A stretch of 64,000 bases of DNA, taken from contig OX352774.1 in assembly GCA_947095535.1 (NCBI GenBank), forward strand, positions 42,052,496 to 42,116,495, in the 5' to 3' direction. The notes beneath the pieces were generated by a model. That model did no database searches, was not told the origin of the DNA, and saw only the letters and a list, made by a program, of their open reading frames with translations. The stretch's first letter is position 1. Each line of letters opens with the position of its first letter. Origin of the DNA: Poecilobothrus nobilitatus (lineage: Eukaryota > Arthropoda > Insecta > Diptera > Dolichopodidae). The translations under genes and the position numbers were made by a program. Of the stretch, positions 11,732 through 24,300 are shown piece after piece.

Positions 11732-12384
11732 ATTAGGTAAATGCATCAGATCAGTATAGTTTAGTTTCAAAATTATAAAGTTTGATACCGTATTTTTTTC
11801 GAAGCGAAAATTTTTGTTGCTATTGGCAAAAATTTATTTACCATTGGTTTTTAATCCAACCTTTGGTTTTTTAATTCAAAGCTTGGTAAAGAAATTTACG
11901 AGATGAGATTTATTAAATAATCATTTTTATTACATTTTTGAAAGAAACTACTTCACAGCATCATTGAGGTTTTTCATTATTTAAAACACTTTAGCAATAA
12001 ATTTTACATTTATCAATATCTAAATATAATACATATAAGTATTTGAATAAATTTACTAAAATTAAATTGTTCATAAAACTGAGGAAACTTTCACAAAAGC
12101 TATATTTTTCTACTTATACCCGTCGTATGACGGGCTTTTTTACTAGTATATAATAACTTGCATAATTATGTAACGAAACATGTTAAATTTGTAACATAAA
12201 AAATTAAATTACTTTCATATTGTAATATCACAAATATATTTTATTGTACATTTCAATCAAAAATTTATTAAAAATGTTAATCTAAAAATTATAGGACCAC
12301 ACAGCATTCTGCTAAGGTCTTAAACAAAATTTTATATAAAATGATTATTAAAATTGTAAATTTATACTAATTTAATTTATGTTC
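11732..12384 (+). other. Unique 3' segment before the A-tail
   Basis: No repeat partner or credible ORF was seen. It contains a palindrome 'tttcg-aag-cgaaa' near 11800 and facing 'accattgg/ccaacctttgg' segments near 11840-11875. It ends in AT-rich sequence leading to the AATAAA at 12385. Confidence 0.4.
12119..12141 (+). repeat. GC hairpin followed by T-run
   Basis: A perfect 6-bp stem (cccgtc/gacggg) with loop 'gtat', followed by a run of six T. It stands out because the neighbourhood is almost pure A/T. Fly dispersed repeats often end in 'tatacccg...' motifs, so this may be the terminus of an old repeat; a transcription role is speculative. Confidence 0.5.
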
Positions 12385-12417
12385 AATAAAGGAAAAAAAA
12401 AAAAAAGAAAAAAAATA
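12385..12417 (+). promoter_or_regulatory. Polyadenylation signal and A-rich tail of the inserted element
   Basis: AATAAA at 12385-12390 is followed two bases later by 14 A, one G and eight more A. Satellite restarts directly after it. The arrangement marks the 3' end of an RNA-templated insertion in + orientation, the same orientation as ORF2. Confidence 0.7.
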
Positions 12418-13099
12418 AACAAATTGATTTCCTTATTTAAAACAAAAATTTTAGGTACAGAGCCACATTTTTGGACAATACGACGTATTTTTCAATAAAA
12501 AAAATAAAATTTAATTTTTAAAATCTTTAAACACAATTTTAACCCACTTAGAAGCGTCTTTTCGAGTTTTTAATCAAATTTTTGTATCAAAATATTTCTT
12601 TCACGAAAATTCAATATTTGTATGAAAAATATTAAATTTTAGTAACAAATTGATTTCCATATTTAAAACAAAAATTTTAGGTACAGAGCCACATTTTTGG
12701 ACAATACGAGGTATTTTTCAATAAAAAAAATAAAATTTAATGTTCAAAATCTTTAAACTCAATTTTAACCCATTTAGAAGCGTATTTTCGAGTTTTTAAT
12801 CGAATTTTTGCATCAAAATATTTCTTTCACGAAAATTCAATATTTGTATGAAAAATATTGAATTTTAGTAACAAATTGATTTCCTTATTTAAAACAACAA
12901 TTTTAGGTACAGAGCCACATTTTTGGACAATACGACGTATTTTTCAATAAAAAAAATAAAATTTAAATTTCAAAATCTTTAAACTCAATTTTAACCCATT
13001 TAGAAGCGTATTTTCGAGTTTTTAATCGAATTTTTGCATCAAAATATTTCTTTCACGAAAATTCAATATTTGTATGAAAAATATTGAATTTTAGTAACA

Positions 13100-16000
13100 A
13101 ATTGATGTCCTATTTAAAACAAAAATTTTAGGTGCCAGAACCACATTTTTGGACAATACGAGGTATTTTTCAATAAAAAAACTAAAATTTAATTTTCAAA
13201 ATCTTTAAACTCATTTTTAAACCATTTAGAAGCGTATTTTCGAGTTTTTAATCGAATTTTTGCATCAAAATATTTCTTTCAATATTTGTATGAAAAATAT
13301 TGAATTTTAGTAACATATTGATTTCCTATTTAAAACAAAAATTTTAGGTGCAAGAACCACATTTTTGGACAATACGAGGTATTTTTCAATAAAAAAACTA
13401 AAATTTAATTTAAAAAATCTTTGAACTCAATTTTAACCCATTTAGAAGAGTATTTGCGAGTTTTTAATCGAATTTTTGTATCAAAATATTTCTTTCAATA
13501 TTTGTATGAAAAATATTGAATTTTAGTAACAAATCGATGTCCTATTTAAAACAAAAATTTTAAGTACAGAGCCACATTTTTGGACAATAAACTAAATAAA
13601 ATTTAATTTTCAAAATCTTTAAACTCAATTTTAACCCATTTAGAAGAGTATTTGCGAGTTTTTAATCGAATTTTTGTATCAAAAAATTTCTTTAACGAAA
13701 ATTCAATATTTGTATGAAAAATATTGAATTTTAGTAACAAATCGATGTCCTATTTAAAAAAAAAATTTTAAGTACAGAGCCACATTTTTGGACAATAAAC
13801 TAAATAAAATTTAATTTTCAAAATCTTTAAACTCAATTTTAACCCATTTAGAAGAGTATTTGCGAGTTTTTAATCGAATTTTTGTATCAAAATATTTCTT
13901 TCACGAAAATTCAATATTTGTATGAAAAATATTAAATTTTAGTAACAAATTGATTTCCTTATTTAAAATAAAAATTTTAGGTGTAAGAACCACATTTTTG
14001 GACAATACGAGGTATTTTTCAATAAAAAAAATAAAATTTAATTTTCAAAATCTTTAAACTCAATTTTAACCCATTTAGAAGTGTATTTTCGAGTTTTTAA
14101 TCGAATTTTTGTATCAAAATATTTCTTTCAATATTTGTATGAAAAATATTAAATTTTAGTAACAAATTGATTTCCTTATTTAAAACAAAAATTTTAGGTA
14201 CAGAGCCACATTTTTGGACAATACGACGTATTTTTCAATAAAATAAAATAAAATTTAATTTTCAAAATCTTTAAACTCAATTTTAACCCATTTAGAAGCG
14301 TATTTTCGAGTTTTTAATCGAATTTTTGTATCAAAATATTTCTTTCACGAAAATTCAATATTTGTATGAAAAATATTAAATTTTAGTAACAAATTGATTT
14401 CCTTATTTAAAACAAAAATTTTAGGTACAGAGCCACATTTTTGGACAATACGACGTATTTTTCAATAAAATAAAATAAAATTTAATTTTCAAAATCTTTA
14501 AACTCAATTTTAACCCATTTAGAAGCGTATTTTCGAGTTTTTAATCGAATTTTTGTATCAAAATATTTCTTTCACGAAAATTCAATATTTGTATGAAAAA
14601 TATTAAATTTTAGTAACAAATTGATTTCCTTATTTAAAACAAAAATTTTAGGTACAGAGCCACATTTTTGGACAATACGACGTATTTTTCAATAAAATAA
14701 AATAAAATTTAATTTTCAAAATCTTTAAACTCAATTTTAACCCATTTAGAAGCGTATTTTCGAGTTTTTAATCGAATTTTTGTATCAAAATATTTCTTTC
14801 ACGAAAATTCAATATTTGTATGAAAAATATTAAATTTTAGTAACAAATTGATTTCCTTATTTAAAATAAAAATTTTTGGTGCAAAAACCACATTTTTGGA
14901 CAATTCGAGGTATTTTTCAATAAACTAAATAAAATTTAATTTTCAAAATCTTTAAACTCAATTTTAACCCATTTAGAAGCGTATTTTCGAGTTTTTAATC
15001 GAATTTTTGCATCAAAATATTTCTTTCAATATTTGTATGAAAAATATTGAATTTTAGTAACATATTGATTTCCTATTTAAAACAAAAATTTTAGGTGCAA
15101 GAACCACATTTTTGGACAATACGAGGTCTTTTTCAATAAAAAAACTAAAATTTAATTTAAAAAATCTTTGAACTCAATTTTAACCCATTTAGAAGAGTAT
15201 TTGCGAGTTTTTAATCGAATTTTTGTATCAAAATATTTCTTTCAATATTTGTATGAAAAATATTGAATTTTAGTAACAAATTGATTTCCTATTTAAAACA
15301 AAAATTTTAGGTGCAAGAACCACATTTTTGGACAATACGACGTATTTTTCAATAAAATAAAATAAAATTTAATTTTCAAAATCTTTAAACTCAATTTTAA
15401 CCCATTTAGAAGCGTATTTTCGAGTTTTTAATCGAATTTTTGTATCAAAATATTTCTTTCACGAAAATTCAATAATTTGTATGAAAAATATTAAATTTTA
15501 GTAACAAATTGATTTCCTTATTTAAAACAAAAATTTTAGGTACATAGCCACATTTTTGGACAATACGACGTATTTTTCAATAAAATAAAATAAAATTTAA
15601 TTTTCAAAATCTTTAAACTCAATTTTAACCCATTTAGAAGCGTATTTTCGAGTTTTTAATCGAATTTTTGTATCAAAATATTTCTTTCAATATTTGTATG
15701 AAAAATATTAAATTTTAGTAACAAATTGATTTCCTTATTTAAATTAAAAATTTTAGGTGCAAGAACCACATTTTTGGACAATACGAGGTATTTTTCAATA
15801 AAAAAAATAAAATTTAAATTTCAAAATCTTTAAACTCAATTTTAACCCATTTAGAAGCGTATTTTCGAGTTTTTAATCGAATTTTTGCATCAAAATATTT
15901 CTTTCACGAAAATTCAATATTTGTATGAAAATTATTGAATTTTAGTAACAAATTGATTTCCTTATTTAAAACAAAAATTTTAGGTACAGAGCCACATTTT

Positions 16001-16980
16001 TGGACTATACGACGTATTTTTCAATAAAAAAAATAAAATTTAAATTTCAAACGAAAATTCAATATTTGTATGAAAAATATTGAATTTTAGTAACAAATTG
16101 ATATCGTATTTAAAACAAAAATTTTAGGTGCCAGAACCACATTTTTGGACAATACGAGGTATTTTTCAATAAAAAAACTAAAATTTAATTTTCAAAATCT
16201 TTAAACTCATTTTTAAACCATTTAGAAGCGTATTTTCGAGTTTTTAATCGAATTTTTGCATCAAAATATTTCTTTCAATATTTGTATGAAAAATATTGAA
16301 TTTTAGTAACATATTGATTTCCTATTTAAAACAAAAATTTTAGGTGCAAGAACCACATTTTTGGACAATACGAGGTATTTTTCAATAAAAAAACTAAAAT
16401 TTAATTTAAAAAATCTTTGAACTCAATTTTAACCCATTTAGAAGAGTATTTGCGAGTTTTTAATCGAATTTTTGTATCAAAATATTTCTTTCAATATTTG
16501 TATGAAAAATATTGAATTTTAGTAACAAATCGATGTCCTATTTAAAACAAAAATTTTAAGTACAGAGCCACATTTTTGGACAATAAACTAAATAAAATTT
16601 AATTTTCAAAATCTTTAAACTCAATTTTAACCCATTTAGAAGAGTATTTGCGAGTTTTTAATCGAATTTTTGTATCAAAAAATTTCTTTAACGAAAATTC
16701 AATATTTGTATGAAAAATATTGAATTTTAGTAACAAATCGATGTCCTATTTAAAACAAAAATTTTAAGTACAGAGCCACATTTTTGGACAATAAACTAAA
16801 TAAAATTTAATTTTCAAAATCTTTAAACTCAATTTTAACCCATTTAGAAGAGTATTTGCGAGTTTTTAATCGAATTTTTGTATCAAAATATTTCTTTCAC
16901 GAAAATTCAATATTTGTATGAAAAATATTAAATTTTAGTAACAAATTGATTTCCTTATTTAAAATAAAAATTTTAGGTGC
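13100..16980. repeat. Block duplication in array 2, offset 2996 bp
   Basis: The segment of about 13100-13980 recurs at about 16096-16976. Shared rare states include 'ggtgccagaacc' (13131 and 16127), the 'actcatttttaaaccattt' variant, and two consecutive monomers with the 'ggacaataaactaaat' deletion (gaca at 13791 and 16787). The copies are nearly identical, so the duplication is younger than the divergence between ordinary neighbours. Confidence 0.8.
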
Positions 16981-19900
16981 AAGAACCACATTTTTGGACA
17001 ATACGACGTATTGTTCAATAAAAAAAATAAAATTCAATTTTCAAAATCTTTAAACTCAATTTTAACCCATTTAGAAGCGTATTTTCGAGTATTTTTAATC
17101 GAATTTTTGTATCAAAATATTTCTTTCAATATTTGTATGAAAAATATTAAATTTTAGTAACAAATTGATTTCCTTATTTAAAATAAAAATTTTAGGTGTA
17201 AGAACCACATTTTTGGACAATACGAGGTATTTTTCAATAAAAAAAATAAAATTTAATTTTCAAAATCTTTAAACTCAATTTTAACCCATTTAGAAGCGTA
17301 TTTTCGAGTTTTTAATCGAATTTTTGTATCAAAATATTTCTTTCACGAAAATTCAATATTTGTATGAAAAATATTAAATTTTAGTAACAAATTGATTTCC
17401 TTATTTAAAACAAAAATTTTAGGTACAGAGCCACATTTTTGGACAATACGACGTATTTTTCAATAAAATAAAATAAAATTTAATTTTCAAAATCTTTAAA
17501 CTCAATTTTAACCCATTTAGAAGCGTATTTTCGAGTTTTTAATCGAATTTTTGTATCAAAATATTTCTTTCACGAAAATTCAATATTTGTATGAAAAATA
17601 TTAAATTTTAGTAACAAATTGATTTCCTTATTTAAAACAAAAATTTTAGGTACAGAGCCACATTTTTGGACAATACGACGTATTTTTCAATAAAAAAACA
17701 AAAATTTAATTTTCAAAATCTTTAAACTCAATTTTAACCCATTTCGAAGCGTATTTTCGAGTTTTTAATCGAATTTTTGTATCAAAATATTTCTTTCACG
17801 AAAATTCAATATTTGTATGAAAAATATTAAATTTTAGTAACAAATTGATTTCCTTATTTTAAATAAAAATTTTTGGTGCAAAAACCACATTTTTGGACAA
17901 TACGAGGTATTTTTCAATAAACTAAATAAAATTTAATTTTCAAAATCTTTAAACTCAATTTTAACCCATTTAGAAGCGTATTTTCGAGTTTTTAATCGAA
18001 TTTTTGCATCAAAATATTTCTTTCAATATTTGTATGAAAAATATTGAATTTTAGTAACAAATTGATTTCCTATTTAAAACAAAAATTTTAGGTGCAAGAA
18101 CCACATTTTTGGACAATACGAGGTAATTTTAAATAAAAAAACTAAAATTTAATTTTCAAAATCTTTAAACTCAATTTTAAATCATTTTGAAGCGTATTTT
18201 CGAGTTTTTAATCGAATTTTTGTATCAAAAAATTTCTTTAACGAAAATTCAATATTTGTTTGAAAAATTTTGAATTTTAGTAACAAATCGATGTCCTATT
18301 TAAAACAAAAATTTTAAGTACAGAGCCACATTTTTGGACAATAAACTAAATAAAATTTAATTTTCAAAATCTTTAAACTCAATTTTAACCCATTTAGAAG
18401 CGTATTTTCGAGTTTTTAATCGAATTTTTTATCAAAATATTTCTTTCACGAAAATTCAATATTTGTATGAAAAATATTAAATTTTAGTAACAAATTGATT
18501 TCCTTATTTAAAACAAAAATTTTAGGTACAGAGCCACATTTTTGGACAATACGACGTATTTTTCAATAAAATAAAATAAAATTTAATTTTCAAAATCTTT
18601 AAACTCAATTTTAAATCATTTTGAAGCGTATTTTCGAGTTTTTAATCGAATTTTTGTATCAAAAAATTTCTTTAACGAAAATTCAATATTTGTTTGAAAA
18701 ATTTTGAATTTTAGTAACAAATCGATGTCCTATTTAAAACAAAAATTTTAAGTACAGAGCCACATTTTTGGACAATAAACTAAATAAAATTTAATTTTCA
18801 AAATCTTTAAACTCAATTTTAACCCATTTAGAAGAGTATTTGCGAGTTTTTAATCGAATTTTTGTATCAAAATATTTCTTTCAATATTTGTATGAAAAAT
18901 ATTAAATTTTAGTAACAAATTGATTTCCTTATTGAAAATAAAAATTTTAGGTGTAAGAACCACATTTTTGGACAATACGAGGTATTTTTCAATAAAAAAA
19001 ATAAAATTTAATTTTAAAAATCTTTAAACTCAATTTTAACCCATTTAGAAGCGTATTTTCGAGTTTTTAATCGAATTTTTGTATCAAAATATTTCTTTCA
19101 CGAAAATTCAATATTTGTATGAAAAATATTAAATTTTAGTAACAAATTGATTTCCTTATTTAAAACAAAAATTTTAGGTACAGAGCCACATTTTTGGACA
19201 ATACGACGTATTTTTCAATAAAATAAAATAAAATTTAATTTTCAAAATCTTTAAACTCAATTTTAACCCATTTAGAAGCGTATTTTCGAGTTTTTAATCG
19301 AATTTTTTATCAAAATATTTCTTTCACGAAAATTCAATATTTGTATGAAAAATATTAAATTTTAGTAACAAATTGATTTCCTTATTTAAAACAAAAATTT
19401 TAGGTACAGAGCCACATTTTTGGACAATACGACGTATTTTTCAATAAAATAAAATAAAATTTAATTTTCAAAATCTTTAAACTCAATTTTAACCCATTTA
19501 GAAGCGTATTTTCGAGTTTTTAATCGAATTTTTGTATCAAAATATTTCTTTCAATATTTGTATGAAAAATATTAAATTTTAGTAACAAATTGATTTCCTT
19601 ATTTAAAATAAAAATTTTTGGTGCAAGAACCACATTTTTGGACAATACGAGGTATTTTTCAATAAACTAAATAAAATTTAATTTTCAAAATCTTTAAACT
19701 CAATTTTAACCCATTTAGAAGCGTATTTTCGAGTTTTTAATCGAATTTTTGTATCAAAATATTTCTTTCAATATTTGTATGAAAAATATTAAATTTTAGT
19801 AACAAATTGATTTCCTTATTTAAAATAAAAATTTTTGGTGCAAGAACCACATTTTTGGACAATACGAGGTATTTTTCAATAAACTAAATAAAATTTAATT

Positions 19901-21359
19901 TTCAAAATCTTTAAACTCAATTTTAACCCATTTAGAAGCGTATTTTCGAGTTTTTAATCGAATTTTTGTATCAAAATATTTCTTTCACGAAAATTCAATA
20001 TTTGTATGAAAAATATTAAATTTTAGTAACAAATTGATTTCCTTATTTAAAACAAAAATTTTAGGTACAGAGCCACATTTTTGGACAATACGACGTATTT
20101 TTCAATAAAAAAATTAAATTTAATTTTCAAAATCTTTAAACTCAATTTTAACCCATTTAGAAGCGTATTTTCGAGTGTTTAATCGAATTTTTGTATCAAA
20201 ATATTTCTTTCACGAAAATTCAATATTTGTATGAAAAATATTAAATTTTAGTAAAAAATTGATTTCCTTATTTAAAATAAAAATTTTTGTTGCAAGAACC
20301 ACATTTTTGGACAATACGAGGTATTTTTCAATAAACTAAATAAAATTTAATTTTCAAAATCTTTAAACTCAATTTTAACCCATTTAGAAGCGTATTTTCG
20401 AGTTTTTAATCGAATTTTTGTATCAAAATATTTCTTTCACGAAAATTCAATATTTGTATGAAAAATATTAAATTTTAGTAAACAATTGATTTCCTTATTT
20501 AAAATAAAAATTTTTGGTGCAAGAACCACATTTTTGGACAATACGAGGTATTTTTCAATAAACTAAATAAAATTTAATTTTCAAAATCTTTAAACTCAAT
20601 TTTAACCCTTTTAGAAGCGTATTTTCGAGTTTTTAATCGAATTTTTGTATCAAAATATTTCTTTCAATATTTGTATGAACAAATTGATTTCCTTATTTAA
20701 AATAAAAATTTTTGGTGCAAGAACCACATTTTTGGACAATACGAGGTATTTTTCAATAAACTAAATAAAATTTAATTTTCAAAATCTTTAAACTCAATTT
20801 TAACCCATTTAGAAGCGTATTTTCGAGTTTTTAATCGAATTTTTGTATCAAAATATTTCTTTCAATATTTGTATGAAAAATATTAAATTTTAGTAACAAA
20901 TTGATTTCCTTATTTAAAACAAAAATTTTAGTTACAGAGCCACATTTTTGGACCATACGAGGTATTTTTCAATAAAAAAATTAAATTTAATTTTCAAAAT
21001 CTTTAAACTCAATTTTAACCCATTTAGAAGCGTATTTTCGAGTGTTTAATCGAATTTTTGTATCAAAATATTTCTTTCACGAAAATTCAATATTTGTATG
21101 AAAAATATTAAATTTTAGTAAAAAATTGATTTCCTTATTTAAAATAAAAATTTTTGTTGCAAGAACCACATTTTTGGACAATACGAGGTATTTTTCAATA
21201 AACTAAATAAAATTTAATTTTCAAAATCTTTAAACTCAATTTTAACCCATTTAGAAGCGTATTTTCGAGTTTTTAATCGAATTTTTGTATCAAAATATTT
21301 CTTTCACGAAAATTCAATATTTGTATGAAAAATATTAAATTTTAGTAACAAATTGATTT

Positions 21360-24300
21360 GCTTATTTAAAACAAAAATTTTAGGTAAAGAGCCACATTTT
21401 TGGACCATACGAGGTATTTTTCAATAAAAAAAATAAAATTTAATGTTCAAAATCTTTAAACTCAATTTTAACCCATTTAGAAGCGTATTTTCGAGTTTTT
21501 AATCGAATTTTTGTATCAAAATATTTCTTTCACGAAAATTCAACATTTGTATGAAAAATATTAAATTTTAGTAACAAATTGATTTCCTTATTTAAAATAA
21601 AAATTTTTGGTGCAAGAACCACATTTTTGGACAATACGACGTATTTTTCAATAATATGAAATAAAATTTAATTTTCAAAATCTTTAAACTCAATTTTAAC
21701 CCATTTAGAAGCGTAATTTCGAGTTTTTAATCGAATTTTTGTATCAAAATATTTCTTTCACGAAAATTCAACATTTGTATGAAAAATATTAAATTTTAGT
21801 AACAAATTGATTTCCTTATTTAAAATAAAAATTTTTGGTGCAAGAACCACATTTTTCGACAATACGACGTATTTTTCAATAATATGAAATAAAATTTAAT
21901 TTTCAAAATCTTTAAACTCAATTTTAACCCATTTAGAAGCGTAATTTCGAGTTTTTAATCGAATTTTTGTATCAAAATATTTCTTTCACGAAAATTCAAT
22001 ATTTGTATGAAAAATATTAAATTTTAGTAACAAATTGATTTGCTTATTTAAAACAAAAATTTTAGGTAAAGAGCCACATTTTTGGACCATACGAGGTATT
22101 TTTCAATAAAAAAAATAAAATTTAATGTTCAAAATCTTTAAACTCAATTTTAACCCATTTAGAAGCGTATTTTCGAGTTTTTAATCGAATTTTTGTATCA
22201 AAATATTTCTTTCACGAAAATTCAACATTTGTATGAAAAATATTAAATTTTAGTAACAAATTGATTTCCTTATTTAAAATAAAAATTTTTGGTGCAAGAA
22301 CCACATTTTTCGACAATACGACGTATTTTTCAATAATATGAAATAAAATTTAATTTTCAAAATCTTTAAACTCAATTTTAACCCATTTAGAAGCGTAATT
22401 TCGAGTTTTTAATCGAATTTTTGTATCAAAATATTTCTTTCACGAAAATTCAATATTTGTATGAAAAATATTAAATTTTAGTAACAAATTGATTTGCTTA
22501 TTTAAAAAAAAATTTTAGGTAAAGAGCCACATTTTTGGACCATACGAGGTATTTTTCAATAAAAAAAATAAAATTTAATGTTCAAAATCTTTAAACTCAA
22601 TTTTAACCCATTTAGAAGCGTAATTTCGAGTTTTTAATCGAATTTTTGTATCAAAATATTTCTTTCACGAAAATTCAATATTTGTATGAAAAATATTAAA
22701 TTTTAGTAACAAATTGATTTGCTTATTTAAAACAAAAATTTTAGGTAAAGAGCCACATTTTTGGACCATACGAGGTATTTTTCAATAAAAAAAATAAAAT
22801 TTAATGTTCAAAATCTTTAAACTCAATTTTAACCCATTTAGAAGCGTATTTTCGAGTGTTTAATCGAATTTTTGTATCAAAATATTTCTTTCACGAAAAT
22901 TCAATATTTGTATGAAAAATATTAAATTTTAGTAACAAATTGATTTGCTTATTTAAAACAAAAATTTTTGGTGCAAGAACCACATTTTTCGACAATACGA
23001 CGTATTTTTCAATAATATGAAATAAAATTTAATTTTCAAAATCTTTAAACTCAATTTTAACCCATTTAGAAGCGTAATTTCGAGTTTTTAATCGAATTTT
23101 TGTATCAAAATATTTCTTTCACGAAAATTCAACATTTGTATGAAAAATATTAAATTTTAGTAACAAATTGATTTCCTTATTTAAAATAAAAATTTTTGGT
23201 GCAAGAACCACATTTTTCGACAATACGACGTATTTTTCAATAATATGAAATAAAATTTAATTTTCAAAATCTTTAAACTCAATTTTAACCCATTTAGAAG
23301 CGTAATTTCGAGTTTTTAATCGAATTTTTGTATCAAAATATTTCTTTCACGAAAATTCAACATTTGTATGAAAAATATTAAATTTTAGTAACAAATTGAT
23401 TTCCTTATTTAAAATAAAAATTTTTGGTGCAAGAACCACATTTTTCGACAATACGACGTATTTTTCAATAATATGAAATAAAATTTAATTTTCAAAATCT
23501 TTAAACTCAATTTTAACCCATTTAGAAGCGTAATTTCGAGTTTTTAATCGAATTTTTGTATCAAAATATTTCTTTCACGAAAATTCAATATTTGTATGAA
23601 AAATATTAAATTTTAGTAACAAATTGATTTGCTTATTTAAAAAAAAATTTTAGGTAAAGAGCCACATTTTTGGACCATACGAGGTATTTTTCAATAAAAA
23701 AAATAAAATTTAATGTTCAAAATCTTTAAACTCAATTTTAACCCATTTAGAAGCGTAATTTCGAGTTTTTAATCGAATTTTTGTATCAAAATATTTCTTT
23801 CACGAAAATTCAATATTTGTATGAAAAATATTAAATTTTAGTAACAAATTGATTTGCTTATTTAAAACAAAAATTTTAGGTAAAGAGCCACATTTTTGGA
23901 CCATACGAGGTATTTTTCAATAAAAAAAATAAAATTTAATGTTCAAAATCTTTAAACTCAATTTTAACCCATTTAGAAGCGTATTTTCGAGTGTTTAATC
24001 GAATTTTTGTATCAAAATATTTCTTTCACGAAAATTCAATATTTGTATGAAAAATATTAAATTTTAGTAACAAATTGATTTGCTTATTTAAAACAAAAAT
24101 TTTTGGTGCAAGAACCACATTTTTCGACAATACGACGTATTTTTCAATAATATGAAATAAAATTTAATTTTCAAAATCTTTAAACTCAATTTTAACCCAT
24201 TTAGAAGCGTAATTTCGAGTTTTTAATCGAATTTTTGTATCAAAATATTTCTTTCACGAAAATTCAACATTTGTATGAAAAATATTAAATTTTAGTAACA

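Larger units (their letters stand above)
5574..12417 (+). mobile_element. Non-LTR retrotransposon island (jockey/CR1 group) inserted in satellite
   Basis: A block of about 6.84 kb unrelated to the satellite but flanked by it on both sides. In order it holds a candidate ORF1, an endonuclease-reverse transcriptase ORF2, a long 3' region containing a partial tandem duplication, AATAAA and an A-rich tail. The left satellite stops after 'gtatgaaaaat' and the right one resumes at 'aacaaattgatttcc', so only about 13 bp of one monomer is missing. That fits a single insertion primed at an A-rich site. No clear target-site duplication is visible; at most 'gaaaaa' is shared with the A-rich tail. No LTR, integrase, RNase H or protease is seen. 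It is unproven that everything from 9558 to 12417 belongs to the same element; a 3' region of 2.8 kb is long for this class and may include a second insertion. Confidence 0.8.

Noticed and set aside
5574..12417. LTR retrotransposon or endogenous virus
   Set aside because: No flanking long repeats, protease, integrase, RNase H or envelope frame; the RT and endonuclease motifs are of the non-LTR type.
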